Origin: Argentina anserina
Taxonomy: Eukaryota; Streptophyta; Magnoliopsida; Rosales; Rosaceae
Assembly (NCBI RefSeq): GCF_933775445.1
Contig: NC_065874.1
Location: 25,800,501-25,864,500, forward strand
DNA length: 64,000 bases
Direction: 5' to 3'
Numbering within the stretch: position 1 is the stretch's first letter; each line of letters begins with the position of its first letter. The notes under the pieces are model-generated. The model was not told where the DNA came from. It saw only the letters and a program-made list of their open reading frames with translations, and made no database searches. Shown piece by piece: positions 36,800-48,264 of the stretch. The position numbers and the translations under genes were made by a program.

Positions 36800-37787
36800 C
36801 GCCCCCAAATCCCTCCATTTCCTCTCCTCTTCCCCTCCATGGCCCAAGGCCGCCCAATGCACTCCTCACCTCCCCTCACGCGCCGCCATAGGCGGCGGTA
36901 CCTCCCTCCTCCATTCCTCCTCTGATCTTCCCCAAAATCACTCCAATTTCAACCACAAATTCACAAACAAGAATCACAACAACCAATTTAATCAAATCCG
37001 CACCTAATTCATTCCTTGGAAGCACCGGAGCTCGTCGAAGAGCTTTGACCGACCGTGCTCGATTCGTGGTGAGGAGCTGCGCGATCTCGAGTTCCCCCTC
37101 CGATCGTAGGTGGCACCGCGGGTGAAGAGTGGTAGAGGAGCGCCTGCCTTGTGCCTTGGCTTCGTCGGAGGAGAGCTTGGACGGCGGCGAGTTGTTGCAT
37201 AAATCTCTAGTAGTCGGCGTGGCTTCCCGGCGGTGAGGGAGGTCGTGCCTTGTTCGGAGGAGGGTGGAGTCGAGCTGGTGAGGGCCTAGGAGCCGGCGGT
37301 GAGAGTCACGGAGGCTTGGATCGGGAGATCGTCGGCGAGGGTGCGAGGGTCGGGGAGAGAAAGCGATCAGGGAGAGAGAGAGAGATGGAAGAGAAAGAAA
37401 GGAGGGAGGCGGGGTGAGGGTTTCCGAAAATGGAAACCCTAGCTCCAATTAATTCCCTTTTATACCCATTTCCAAAATCGAAAACTGACTTTCCTCGTTA
37501 ATAACTTTCAAGTACGACGTCCAATTAGAAGATGCGACATGTCCACGAACTCGCATCGACGAGCTCTACAATTTTCGTGAAGGAAGTTTTCGCAAACGAG
37601 CGATGGAGTAAAAGTCTATTCTCGCGTCGCAAGAACGTAACGTTTTCCTAATTAAAATTTCAAAAAATGGTTCTGTTTTCGACTAACAACGTCGCGAAGT
37701 GAAACCAATGTGTTTTAATATTCCTACAAAGTTTATCAATTTCTACAAAATCAAATAAATGAATCCCAAAAAAAATGGGTAATTACA
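36800..37787 (-). mobile_element. Gypsy solo LTR, second part
   Basis: The continuation of the LTR interrupted at 26256, after the duplicated ACTGC. It carries the GC-rich block with GGCGGCGG, a GAGAGA run near 37372, the conserved terminal block (inverted TATA at about 37459, GTTAATAACTTT, CACGAACTCGCA), and ends ATGGGTAATTACA. ACAAT at 37788-37792 matches 24660-24664. Confidence 0.92.
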
Positions 37788-37792
37788 ACAAT

Positions 37793-38600
37793 TTTTCTTT
37801 ATTTTATTTTTTCTTTACCAAATTTTTTTCCTATAACCCAACATGTTTATTCAACCTATGATCCCATGATTATTTTTTTCTTTCATTCTCATTTTTGAAC
37901 ACATGTCTAATGCTAACAATAAAAGCAATGACCATGAAAGAATGACATAAGAAGAAAGAAGAATCATAATCATATCAATGTTTCATGAACACCGACTTAT
38001 TTAGCTTGAAACTTTTTAAACAATTTATTACTTTCATTTCTCTTGGTCGATAGATTAAATTTGAAGAGTTTCTTTTATAATCTTATAAATAATTGAGATT
38101 CTCATTTTTTTTATAATAGACACAGCCAATAAATTTACTTAGAAGAAAAATTGTTTAGTAAAATATTTTCTTAGCATGCATTAAATCTCCGTCCAATAGC
38201 ACTCACAAGGTGTCAGTCGTCAGAAAACTCATAAGGTCAACCTAGCTAGATGCTTCAGGTCCACTTGGGAGTGAAACAAATTATCACATAACCGTGGGTT
38301 TATAATTGACTAAATTGAGAGACATGATATGCAAATTATTCAGTTACCATGTGTTATTTTTTTAACTAACAAAAAAACACGTAGCTTCAATATTTTTATG
38401 AGTACTGAAAAATCTATATAAGTCGATCAATATGAATTTTATGAATTTCATGAATCAATAAAAGTGTGTAAAAATCAGCCAAAAGTCTGTATTGAAATCA
38501 ATGATTTTAACAATTTTTTGAAAGTCTATATATTTTTTAAAGAGTTTGTCAATTAAAATAGTCAACACAAATCTAAATACAATACACCCTCCTGAGTTTC
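37793..38600. other. AT-rich spacer inside the decayed UXT-like copy
   Basis: No gene, RNA gene or clear transposon end is visible. By position it is promoter-side sequence of the duplicated transporter copy. Confidence 0.35.
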
Positions 38601-39108
38601 GTGTTATGAATCAGATCCAATCTCCAGTTTTTGAAGCCTTGGGTTTTGTAGCTCAAACTTGCTGCAGTAGTGGAGATTTAGCTACATGGAGTTATAGCTT
38701 GAAGCCGTACGTATTGATACGTACATTCGGTCATCGAGTTCCATTGTTTCATTGTTTGAAGGATTTCACATCTTTCTTTGATATTATAGTGGTGAAGATC
38801 TTTGCAAATTTCAGGGCTTTTAGCATAAAAAAAATAAACACTGTTTTCAAGTCTCTAACCAGTACGTTCATTATATAACATTTTGACTCCATGTAAGGAT
38901 TTCTTGTAGAGAAAAGGTCTATTTTTAACTAGGCATTCAATTCCAACTAACAAATACAGTACAGACTATATAATAATTTATCGTACATAAGAGGCTCAAG
39001 CAGCTATTCTTGTTTTCGTGTATATATGGACTTGTGGTGGATCAGTTCCTCACGAAACAGTCTTTTCTCACAATTACTCCCCCATTATTACCCCATGTAT
39101 ATATATAG

Positions 39109-39451
39109 GTATTTCTCGGCTGTGGACGTGCAGACGAGTTTTCCATCCAGATTTCCATTGTTTCTCCACAATCTGGACACCGACAATACCGTTTCTTCTC
39201 GCCGGAGTGATATCACACCTTCCTAGACGTTACTGCGATAAAGAAGAAAGCGAAAGAGATCGGGACAGAAGTCCACCATGATTGGTGGTGAAGTTCTGAG
39301 TGAGGTTGCAGCACATACCTCTAACCCCAATCTATTTTACCTTCTTCTTCATCACATCAGCATTTAGAAAGGTGTGGTGTCACTCTGGCGAAAAGAAACG
39401 GCGTCGCATCCGAACATAAAACTTGTCCGAATGTCTGCAGCCGAGAAATAC
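39109..39451. mobile_element. MITE-like inverted-repeat element
   Basis: The ends are inverted repeats: GTATTTCTCGGCTG on the left and CAGCCGAGAAATAC on the right. Similarity continues imperfectly for about 38 bases (GACAAGTTTT / GACGAGTTTT). It interrupts the exon 5 remnant of the transporter pseudogene. A (TA)n tract follows at 39456-39483. The target duplication is not clear because both flanks are AT repeats. Confidence 0.7.
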
Positions 39452-39482
<31 letters not shown>

Positions 39483-39489
39483 TGTATTT

Positions 39490-39675
39490 ATAGAAGGAGG
39501 ATCAAGAGCAGACGTTCGCACGGTGCGGATTCACCCGTTCCGACGACCGGAGACGCGCAACGACGGCGCAGATGGTGTCCGCCCCACTCCCCCCCCCTTC
39601 TCGGCGCTCCTCTCTCTGATTACTGACGTCCGCACTTTTGGTGCATTGTGGACGTCCGCTCCATAACTGGGCTCT
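39490..39675. mobile_element. Small GC-rich TIR element, copy 1
   Basis: The left end GAGCAGACGTTCGCAC is roughly inverted at the right as GAGCGGACGTCCACAA on the other strand. The interior shares GTGCGGATTCACCCGTTCC and GACGTCCGCACTTTTG with the copy at 48866-49161. It lies between TA-rich tracts. No coding capacity. Confidence 0.6.
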
Positions 39676-39760
39676 ATATATATATATTGAAACAGTAGAT
39701 GAATTTGAGAGAATGAACGTAATTTTATTGATAGATATGGAGCCTTATATATAGACATTA

Positions 39761-40706
39761 TGTCATAGCTCCGAAATTTTCGAATGATAAAAATTTGAAC
39801 TCAAAGCTATAAAAATTCAAAAACAATCCCAATTATATTGAAATCATCTTATAGTAACAGTGTATTGAAACTGAGTTCACAGTACGACTCATTCGACTTG
39901 AATAATATATAACCAGTTTATACCTCAAGTATTATAATAATTGGAAATATAATATTCACTCAATCCTCACCACAAACAGAAGAAAGAAGTCTTCAGAAAA
40001 CTTCTGAGTAAGCCCTCCGAACCTGCTAATCCCCACCTGCAGAATTATCTCATACACCATCGAATTGGTGCACCGGGATTGTAAACACAAACCCGGTAAG
40101 CTTTTCGTCCCGTATGAGTAAACCAACAATATAACATACATCACATACGAAGGAAATGTAACATATAACATTTCAAGACATGTGTACTCATGAGACACTA
40201 GACAACTCATCTGGTTACCCAATATTATTCACAAATATGTGTACTCATGAGACACTGGGCAACTCATCTATTACCCAAAATCATTTTAAAACATGGGTAC
40301 TCATGAGACCCGGACAACTCATCTGTTACCCCTCATACAATACACCAGTAGACAGATTACAGCTCTAACTAATCGTAAGCGACATTCGGCCAAGGCTTGG
40401 TTACGATTTAATGCCAACAACATCTGAAGACCAGAAAATGTTTTAACAAGATTCAATGTTAAAACCACGTACAATATAATAATCCACATATGTTATTGTA
40501 CTACAACCAAGCGACTCTTACACAACAATGTATGTATAGTCACTCCAATAATCCATTATACCGGAAGGTACGTTATTTCCCTTCCGGTTCCACCCGCCAT
40601 AATTAATCGAAAACAATGCAATCTCATAATTTAAATAAAAACTGTAACATTATATAATAGAGCAACCTATATATATGTATCGTATTTACCATTTTCGTAC
40701 ACATTA
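39761..40706 (-). mobile_element. Gypsy LTR, outer left part of a composite
   Basis: Starts TGTCATAGCTCCGAAATTTT right after CATTA (39756-39760) and follows the family order, with three tandem CTCATGAG subrepeats at 40175-40345. It breaks off at 40706, where an LTR of opposite orientation begins. The outer right part is at about 43068-43239, followed by CATTA. Confidence 0.85.
40175..40345. repeat. CTCATGAG tandem subrepeats of the LTR
   Basis: Three consecutive units of about 55-58 bases, each with TACTCATGAGAC, CAACTCATCT and TTACCC. CTCATGAG is itself a palindrome. The equivalent arrays in other copies lie near 1080-1330, 11725-11985, 25085-25345, 26725-26985, 34382-34640 and 42400-42560. 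Confidence 0.85.
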
Positions 40707-42947
40707 TAATACCCCGAATTTATGGGTGTGCTTTGTATAAATTCTTGTAAGTTATTAAACTTGGAAATTAAATAAAATCGTATTTTTCGTTTCTTCGACG
40801 ATGTCAAACGAAACGAAACCGACTTCGGAAATTTAAATTGAAAAACATTACATTTTCTGTGACTCGAGAGTCGACTTTTATTCCGTCACTCATCTCCAAA
40901 AACTTCCTTCACATAAGTTGTAGAGCTCGTCGATACGAGTTCGTGGACATGTCACACACCATAATCGGGCGTTGTATGTGAAAGTTATTATCGACGGAAG
41001 TTGTTTACGAATTTTGAAAATGTATAAAATGAAGTTTTGGGAAACTCTAGTTTCCAAAAAAGGAAACAGCCTCTCTCTCTCTCTCTTCCCCGCAGCTCTC
41101 TCTCTCTCTCTCTCCACCGACCCCGACCTCCTTTCCAAAATTCACCACCGACGATCTCCCCTCTCCGACCACCGTGGACTTCACCGCCGGTCCCAAGACC
41201 ACCACACGCTCGACAGCTCCAAGCACTGGACGAGACGCGCCCTCCCTCGCCGCCGTAAAGCCTCGCCGACGAGCGGCGTTTTTTGCAAATTCCATCGCCG
41301 ATTCAAGCTTCGCCGCCGGTGAGTTTTGGGGCCATAGAACTTTGAATTCGACCTCTTGGCTGGGTTTAGCATGCAATTGGAGCTCAAAATCGGAGGATTT
41401 AACGTCAGAGGCGAGCTTGGAGTTACCGAAGCTTTCCAGCGACAATCTGGCCATTTTCCGATGATCTAGGTTGCAACATAGGTACAGTTGTGATCTCCTC
41501 CTCATGATATTCATCTTTGATGTTGGATGTTTGTTGTTTTGATGAGTTTTGGTCGGAGGTGGTGGTGGGGCGCGTGCTGCCATCTGTGCCGGCGCGTGGG
41601 AGGAGGTGAGGGCGATAGGGGCTAGGTTTTCGAGCTAGGACGGCGAATGAGGTGAAATTGCAGGTTTTAAGAGCTGCGTGTAAGGTCCCGCGCGCCGGTT
41701 TGGGCGGTGCGTGAGCCCCACGCATAGCTACTGTGGGTGGCGCGTGAGCGCCACGCGCTGCTGCCGGAGGGTGGCGCGTGAACAGTAAATTTTAAACAAT
41801 AAATTGTAAACAGTAATTTCTGAACATTAAAAGGTAAATGGTAATTTCTGAACAATAGTTACAGAAAACAGTAAATGTTGAGCAGTAATTTTATGAATAG
41901 TAATCAGTTATACTGAATCGATGCTTTATCATGCGATTAGGTGATAGACGAAACGAGTGAGGAAAATCGCTCTCAGTGTCGTAGAAATTGCACTCAGGCA
42001 ATAAGGTGAGTAAATGTCACTATGACGAGTATACCCTTGGCGGTGACATATATTTGCAATTTCTTAAAGATCGAAATATGACATGTATATAATAGTGGGT
42101 TGTGTATGTGTATAAATGGTAAATACGATATATATATATATATATATATGAGTTGTTATATTATATACTGTTACGTTTTTATTTCTAAATGAATTGGTAC
42201 TGTGGCAATTATATTTATATTATTGAGCAAGAGTCGCTTGGTTGTAGTACAATAAACATGTGTTGAACGTCATATTGTACGTGGTTTAACATTGAGTCTT
42301 GTGAAAATGTTTTCTGGTCTTCGGACGTGTTGGCAGTAATCGGAACAAGTCTTGGTCGGGTGTCGGTTACAATTAAGTTAGAACTCTAGTCTGTCTGCCA
42401 GTGTACTGCATGAGGGGTAACATATGGGTTGCTTGGGTCTCATGAGTACCCGTATTTTTAAAGTAATTTGGGTAAACAGATGGGTTGCCCAATGTCTCAT
42501 GAGTACACATATTTTCAGATATTATTGGAGAACTAGATGGGTCGTCCAGTTGTTTTCTTTTGTATGTGATGTGTGTTATACTATTAGTTTACTCATATGA
42601 GCTGCAAAGCTTACCGAGTTTGTGTTTGCAATCTCAGTGCACATATTCGATGGTGTAGGGGATAGTTCTGTAGGTGTGGATTAGCAGAATTGGAGGGCTC
42701 ACTCTGAAGATTGTCGAAGTTTATTTCTTCTATTTGTAGTGAGGAATGACATAACATTACATTTCCATTTGTTATAATACATGAATTATAAACTGGTTAT
42801 GTATTAATTAAGTTGACTAAGTCGTACTATGAACTCAGTTTCGATACACTGTTACTATAAGATGATTCCAATATATTTAAGATTGTTTTAAAGTTTTCAT
42901 GGCTTTGATTTCGAGTTTTATCATTTGAAATTTCAGGGTTGTGACAG
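40707..42947 (+). mobile_element. Gypsy 5' LTR in opposite orientation, nested
   Basis: Read on the + strand it begins ATAATACCCCGAATTTATGG (the family terminus in reverse), carries the conserved block with CGAGTTCGTGGACATGTC and a CT-rich tract (41071-41113), and ends GGGTTGTGACA at 42947. It is followed at once by a primer-binding-like TTGATATCAGAGC, so it is the 5' LTR of a plus-strand element rather than a solo LTR. Confidence 0.8.
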
Positions 42948-43067
42948 TTGATATCAGAGCGTAGGTTGCGTATTTGGTAATCTATCAATATTATCCAGGA
43001 GTGATGGCCCGACTGCAGCGGATCCTCATCATGTGTTCTTCGGTATTGACATGTCACTGGGTTGAGC
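42948..43067 (+). mobile_element. Primer-binding site and first bases of a lost gypsy internal region
   Basis: GTTGATATCAGAGC differs slightly from the intact tRNA-iMet site at 33896-33907. The following 100 bases (GAGTGATGGCCCGACTGCAG, CTTCGGTATTGACATGTC) match the untranslated leader of the complete element (33800-33895 in reverse). The internal region then stops abruptly where the outer LTR resumes. Confidence 0.8.
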
Positions 43068-43239
43068 GACGGAATAAAAGTTGACTTTTGAGCCACTGAA
43101 AATGTAACGTTTTTCAACCTTTATTTCTGAAATCAGTTTCATTTGCAAAGATATCGACGAAAATGCGTAAAAATGCGATTTTATTCAAATTTTCAAGCTT
43201 AATAATTTACAAGAAATTATACGAATTTGGGGTATTACA
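43068..43239 (-). mobile_element. Gypsy LTR, outer right part of the composite
   Basis: Starts in GAGCGACGGAATAAAAGTTG, as in 28912-28930, and ends TTGGGGTATTACA. CATTA (43240-43244) repeats the five bases before 39761, showing that both outer parts belong to one original insertion. Confidence 0.85.
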
Positions 43240-43347
43240 CATTATATTAAAGATCATGATGAATCTGGAATAAGATATCATTCCTTAACTAGCTAGACTA
43301 AACTAATTGGGTCAAGATATACCGAGAGTATAATATATATATATATA

Positions 43348-43749
43348 CAGTCTCTATCCAGAGTGAAGCTTCACTCTGAAATTATAGAGTGAAGTTCCAA
43401 TTTTGGCACACTTTTCGGTCAAATATTTTCACCATAAGTGATTCAATATTTAGGTATGTTATTCAAGATCATCTCTACAAAGTTTCATCTAATTTGACAA
43501 TTGTTTGAGTTTTCAAATTTGAGATTTACACAAACGGTTCACGTTGAACAGTTTTAATTCATTCATTAATTTAATTTAATTTCAATACCTTAACGATGTC
43601 CGAATTAGATGAAATTTTGTAGATATGATCTTGAATAACATACCTAAATATTGAATTGTTTATGGTGAAAAAATTAGACCGAAAAGTGTACCAAAATTGG
43701 AACTTCACTCTGTAATTTCATAGTGAAGCTTCACTCTGGATAGACACTG
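43348..43749. mobile_element. Fold-back MITE with long terminal inverted repeats
   Basis: The left arm starts CAGTCTCTATCCAGAGTGAA; the right arm, read backwards, starts CAGTGTCTATCCAGAGTGAA. The arms remain alike for about 150 bases. A TA-repeat flanks both ends, consistent with a TA target duplication. It carries no ORF. Confidence 0.88.
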
Positions 43750-44505
43750 TATATATATAGTCTTGGTCAGTTATGTAGTCTCCTCTACGTATATCGACAA
43801 CTATATACGTACACGCTAATAGCTAGTACTGACTAATGAAGAATTATAAATGAAGATCGATGTTTCTGAGAGTAACGAGTTTGTAGGATAATCAGAATTC
43901 ACTTATTAACACCCAAATTTTCTGATCACGACTAATGCATCTACACTTGATGCTACGTGATAGTTAGATATTTCAATAATAATTATGTGTAGGTGTTCAA
44001 CAAGTGCGTGCCTTTGTCACTGAACCTGAGCACCTTTTTGGTGATTGGCAAGACATAATTGACCAATAGCATACATATCAATTGCAATGGCACCTCAAGA
44101 CATGCCTTAATCTAGGGTCCGAACCCTAGTACATTACCACATGAACCTATCATACATGTACCGACAGGAACATAATCAGAATTCTTATTCTTGTGCACTG
44201 GAGAACAAAAAGAAACAAGCAGGTGACGTTAAGGATGATGCTCTATTTTTTAGTCAAAAAGACGGTCATGAGGTACTTAAGAAATTAACCAAGAACTTTC
44301 TTGTTTGAGTGATGCATAGGAGTTCCTTTCACACTCTTCTAAGTTTTAAGTTCCCTAAGAAATTTAAGGTGTAAATGTACGTTTTTTATTCTTCATCTGG
44401 TTAAATGTGTTATAGTCACATATATCTCGGAGAATTTTTACACACTTTGAATTAACAAATTTCTTATGTTTTTGTATTTGATCCCAAAGTTCGGTAGCCA
44501 GTAGA

Positions 44506-45264
44506 TAGGGGTGGGCGCAGCGCGGGTCGGGTCAAGTCGAGTCGGGTTTGACCCAAACCCGTTTTTGACCCGCATATCTCGGTTTGTAGAATTCTTCAAC
44601 CGACAACCGATTGTGAAATCGTCCAGTCTAAAGTTTGGGTCACCTAAATCTTCGATTCGATCTGAGTCAGTGTAGGGGCGATCGTCAGCGACGACATTCT
44701 TGAGAATTTTGGGTTATATCATTACAGGAGAGAGGGACAGAGGCAGAGACAAAGATAGAGAAAGAGAATCCATCAAAACCCTAAATCATTAAAACTATTG
44801 TACTAGAGAGTGGCTTGATTTGTTTTAGACTTTCTTTCTTTTTTTTGAGAAAATTTGTTTTTTTTTTTTGGACTTTCAGTGTGGCTGTGAGAGTAGAGAT
44901 CTCCAGAGGGCAAATGGCCAAATGGGAAATCAAATGCGGTTGTGAGATAGAAAAAGAACATATTAGGGTTTTTCTTTGTGATCCGGTGTGGCTGGTCTCA
45001 CATAAAGCCAAGTCTCAAACCAATAAAATGCAAACAAATCATTAACAATATCTAAAATATCATAATATATATATATATATATATTCCAAAAAGCGGGGCG
45101 TTGCGGTCGGGTTGAAGAGGCAACCGTTTTCAACCCATTTATTGCGGTGGCGGTTTGATTTTTACAATGGTGGTTGTTGCCACTCGTCGGTTCGGTGACC
45201 GCATCACTTTTTCCTTTGCGGTCCGGCCGGTTTTGCCAATTGAGTCGATTTCTGCCCACCCCTA
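44506..45264. mobile_element. Small non-autonomous hAT-like element
   Basis: Ends are TAGGGGTGGGC on the left and GCCCACCCCTA on the right. The flanks CCAGTAGA (44498-44505) and CCAGTGGG (45265-45272) agree at six of eight bases, as an aged 8-bp duplication would. Subterminal CGGGTCGGGT motifs and CGGTCCGGCCGG fit hAT ends. No transposase. Confidence 0.7.
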
Positions 45265-45449
45265 CCAGTGGGCATGAAGCTGTTTTACGTGATGGCAAGT
45301 TGAGTGACTTCTAAATGCAAACTAAACCAAATTATAAGGTATTATTTTTGGATTTGAACTAAAAAAAACCCACCCATATATTCACCGCACTCATGTTCGC
45401 TAATTAAGGAGTCCTAAAAATATCTATCTTTCAGGCAAAAGAGATTATA

Positions 45450-46500
45450 TGTCACGCCCCGGTCCCGAGATTAGTGACTTTTACCGCACCGGACGCCGGT
45501 CCCGAATGCGTGAGTTAAAAGTTACAGAGTGGAATGCAAATAAAAAATAAAATACTTGCTTCTAGGCTCATTCAACCTCGGTTTGGTAAAATCTAAATTT
45601 CTCTGCACAAGAGTGTAAAAAATGGGTGGGTAAGCAAAAACAAATACTCAGTGATTATATCATGTAATATGTCAGTGAAGGAATATCATTTTACACACGA
45701 TATAAAATATTATATATCGTGTACACATCGATCACAACAATTCATCATCATATCCTCCATTCTTATTAGATATTCTTCAATTTAGTGTACCCCACAAGCA
45801 CCTAATGCACACAACATATATTTCAGTGTGTCACATCATTACATTTGCATAATCAATCAAGAAGTTCACATGTTCCATGACTTGTCACACAATTGACCCA
45901 CACACAATATAATATAGATAAATATCACATATTTCACTTAAAAATAGCTAGATATTTTGAAATAGATGTAAAACATACTTTTTTACCATTTTAACAACAT
46001 ATAAAAATATTGAAAACATTACATAAATCACCACCTCAGTACACCTCCCCTTGTACCGAACGTAAACAGAACCCTAAGTCGAGCCTTCTAAGAATCACCA
46101 TTGGATCTAACTCAACCTTCTAGGATAGAACAAGTATATCAATACGAACCTGTAGTTGCTTGCGGATTCAGAATCAGAGTTACAGATAAAAAGTTATGAT
46201 CCGCCAAAGTTTTAGAATAAGAAACCTAGAGAGAATGAACTCTCCAAAATTATGGGAAAGAGAGAAACTGATCAACCATATTTATAGAGTTTGTAAACTG
46301 GCATAAAAGGTCAGCAAGCTGATCTAATCCCATTGAAAAAATGTCATTTGTCGTCACATCAAAACATCTCTCTAACAAGTCAACACGTGGGTGACATGTG
46401 TCAAACTCTAAATGATCAGCTAACCACTTACACACACGTGGTATTGTTGAACTTGTGCTCCAAGAAAATGGGAAATAATAGAGACTGTATATATATAAAT
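45450..46500. mobile_element. Possible LTR fragment
   Basis: TGTCACGCCCCGGTCCCGAG is a typical start of a plant gypsy LTR of another family. The following 1 kb is AT-rich and non-coding. I could not identify its end or a target duplication. Confidence 0.35.
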
Positions 46501-46519
46501 ATATATATATATATATAGA

Positions 46520-46912
46520 GGGTCCTTCCACTAAGAGATCCTTTTTTTATTTAGAAAAGAGATAGTTCGTTCACCAACTTTTCGATCACATTTTCACATC
46601 TCCACCATTCAACTTTTAGGGTCTAATATGTAGATCACATTTATAAACTTTCAACCAAAATAGTGATCGTTAAAGTATTAAACTTTGTGAAAGCAATGGA
46701 CGCACCAAGTCTATCAATCATAACCATTCATGTCTATAAGTTTAAATCTCATTTTTAATGTCTTAATGACCTCCATTTTTACTGAAATTTTATAGAGGTG
46801 ATCTACACATTAAACTCTAAAAGTTAAATGATGGAGATGTTGAAATATAATCTAGAAGTTGGTCAAGTGACATATCTTTTTTCTAAAAAAAAAGATCAAT
46901 CACTAGAAGGGT
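46520..46912. mobile_element. Fold-back MITE
   Basis: The left arm runs from GGTCCTTCCACTAAGAGATC through CATCTCCACCATTCAACTTT to GTAGATCAC. The right arm is its inverted, slightly diverged copy (read backwards CCCTTCTAGTGATTGATC, CATCTCCATCATTTAACTTT, GTAGATCACC). Arms are about 130 bases. Both sides are (TA)n tracts. Confidence 0.85.
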
Positions 46913-46938
46913 ATATATATATATATATATATATATAT
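46912..46938. repeat. (TA)n microsatellite
   Basis: A pure TA run abutting the MITE. Similar TA runs occur at 47377-47418, 48838-48864 and 49536-49570. Confidence 0.9.
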
Positions 46939-47069
46939 GATTATGTATATCTATATATACATATCATAAAAATAATCATGTGAGTGTAGATATGATTATA
47001 TATATATATATATATGATTATTCAATAATTTTATCTGCCAGACAAAAGAAACTATATATACAACATGAT

Positions 47070-47370
47070 CATCTTAGCAACATTGTATATGCAATTATCA
47101 TCTTAGCAACTCTACTTCTCCTTAGCCTTACCATGGTTGAGGGAGACACTCGGGGGTAGGGTGGCACTTCTGAACCGAAAACCGAGTCAAATCCAAAGAT
47201 ACAGAAATTAAGCAAATCAATATGATTTGGTTTTAGGTTTCGACACATAAGAAACTGAACCGAACTAAAAATCTGAACTTTGCTTCAATTTACAATTTAT
47301 GTTCTTACCAAATTATCAAAATTTTTGATGTTATTTTATGTTTTACATCATATAGGATTATATGTTTCTC

Positions 47371-47424
<54 letters not shown>

Positions 47425-47817
47425 GATGATATATACATGTCATAAAAACAACATGTGAGTGTAGATGTTTATTACATGTACATCTTATTAGAATGTCGTA
47501 ACGGTGGTAAGACAATTTTGCACCAACCGGTTAAAAGCTAGTTGCTTATCCTCGCTTACGCTATCACTTTTTTTCAGATTCTTCATCGTCATGAGCCGGC
47601 GCTGGTTCAAGAAATTTAACATCATGCCACCTTGACAGTGAAAAGTCTTAAACCTTAACAATGAGTTTATCATGACCGCCACAGTAAAAGATGACAGATG
47701 AATTGATATATGGAATTCCACAAGTTCTGAGGAAATCATCCCAACAACGTCCAATAACAACAAAATCACGCACCCAATGGTTGCATCTCTGCCCTTTCAT
47801 ATATATATATAGATATA
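47070..47817. repeat. Duplicated non-coding block, copy 1
   Basis: The part at 47070-47370 (TTGTATATGCAATTATCATC, GGTAGGGTGGCACTTCTGAA) recurs at 47876-48245. The part at 47437-47817 (AGTGTAGATGTTTATTACAT, GGTTAAAAGCTAGTTG, CATCTCTGCCCTTTCATATA) recurs at 49186-49545. The order is kept, so this is one unit duplicated, with later insertions in the second copy. No gene is recognised; the unit contains only short ORFs. Confidence 0.75.
47377..47418. repeat. (TA)n microsatellite, about 21 units
   Basis: The longest pure TA run in the window, inside the duplicated non-coding block. Confidence 0.95.
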
Positions 47818-47875
47818 TATATATATATATCCGATAATTTTTATCTGCAGAAAAACGAGACTATATATACAACAT

Positions 47876-48245
47876 GATCATCTTAGAAATATTGTATATG
47901 CAATTATCATCTTATTAACACTTGGCAACATGTGACTATACATGAAGTTAATCATCTTAGCAACCCTACTTTTCCTCAGCTTGACCATGGTTGAGGTAGA
48001 CGGTGGGGGTAGGGTGGTACTTCTGAACCGAAAATTTGAACAAACTGAGAACCGAGTCAAATCCAAAAATACCTAACTAAAGCAAATCAATTCGATTTGG
48101 TTTTGAGTTTCGGCACATTAAAAAACTGAACCAAACTAAAAACCCGAACTCTCCTTCAATTTATGATTTATTTTCGTACTGAATTATCAAAATTTTTAAT
48201 GTTATTCTATATTTTATATCATATAGGATTATATGTTTCTCTTAT
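47876..48245. repeat. Duplicated non-coding block, copy 2, first part
   Basis: Matches 47070-47370, including the TATAGGATTATATGTTTCTC end. It is separated from its continuation at 49186-49545 by two inverted-repeat elements. Confidence 0.75.
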
Positions 48246-48264
48246 ACACACACACACAAGAATA

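Larger units (their letters stand above)
38601..44308 (+). pseudogene. Degraded tandem copy of the UXT-like transporter gene
   Basis: Three pieces align in order with the intact gene. Bases 38601-38830 match its leader exon (TACGTATTGATACGTACATT and the stretch to TTTCAGGGCTT). Bases 38925-39090 match the end of intron 4 and exon 5, with losses (CTAACAAATACAGTACAG, then CTTGTGGTGGATCAGTTCC). Bases 43993-44308 match exon 6 from the acceptor through GAGCACCTTTTTGGTGATTG to the stop at TTTCTTGTTTGA. Coding exons 1-4 are absent. Exon 5 is cut by a MITE and the gap to exon 6 is filled by an LTR composite. Frameshifts and small insertions rule out a product. Confidence 0.85.

Noticed and set aside
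40972..41725. Overlapping ORFs of 96-178 codons in the inverted LTR
   Set aside because: They are GC/CT-rich LTR leader sequence with frames open on several strands at once, typical of composition rather than coding.
44781..45298. ORFs in the small hAT-like element
   Set aside because: They have low complexity and are terminated within the element; there is no transposase motif.
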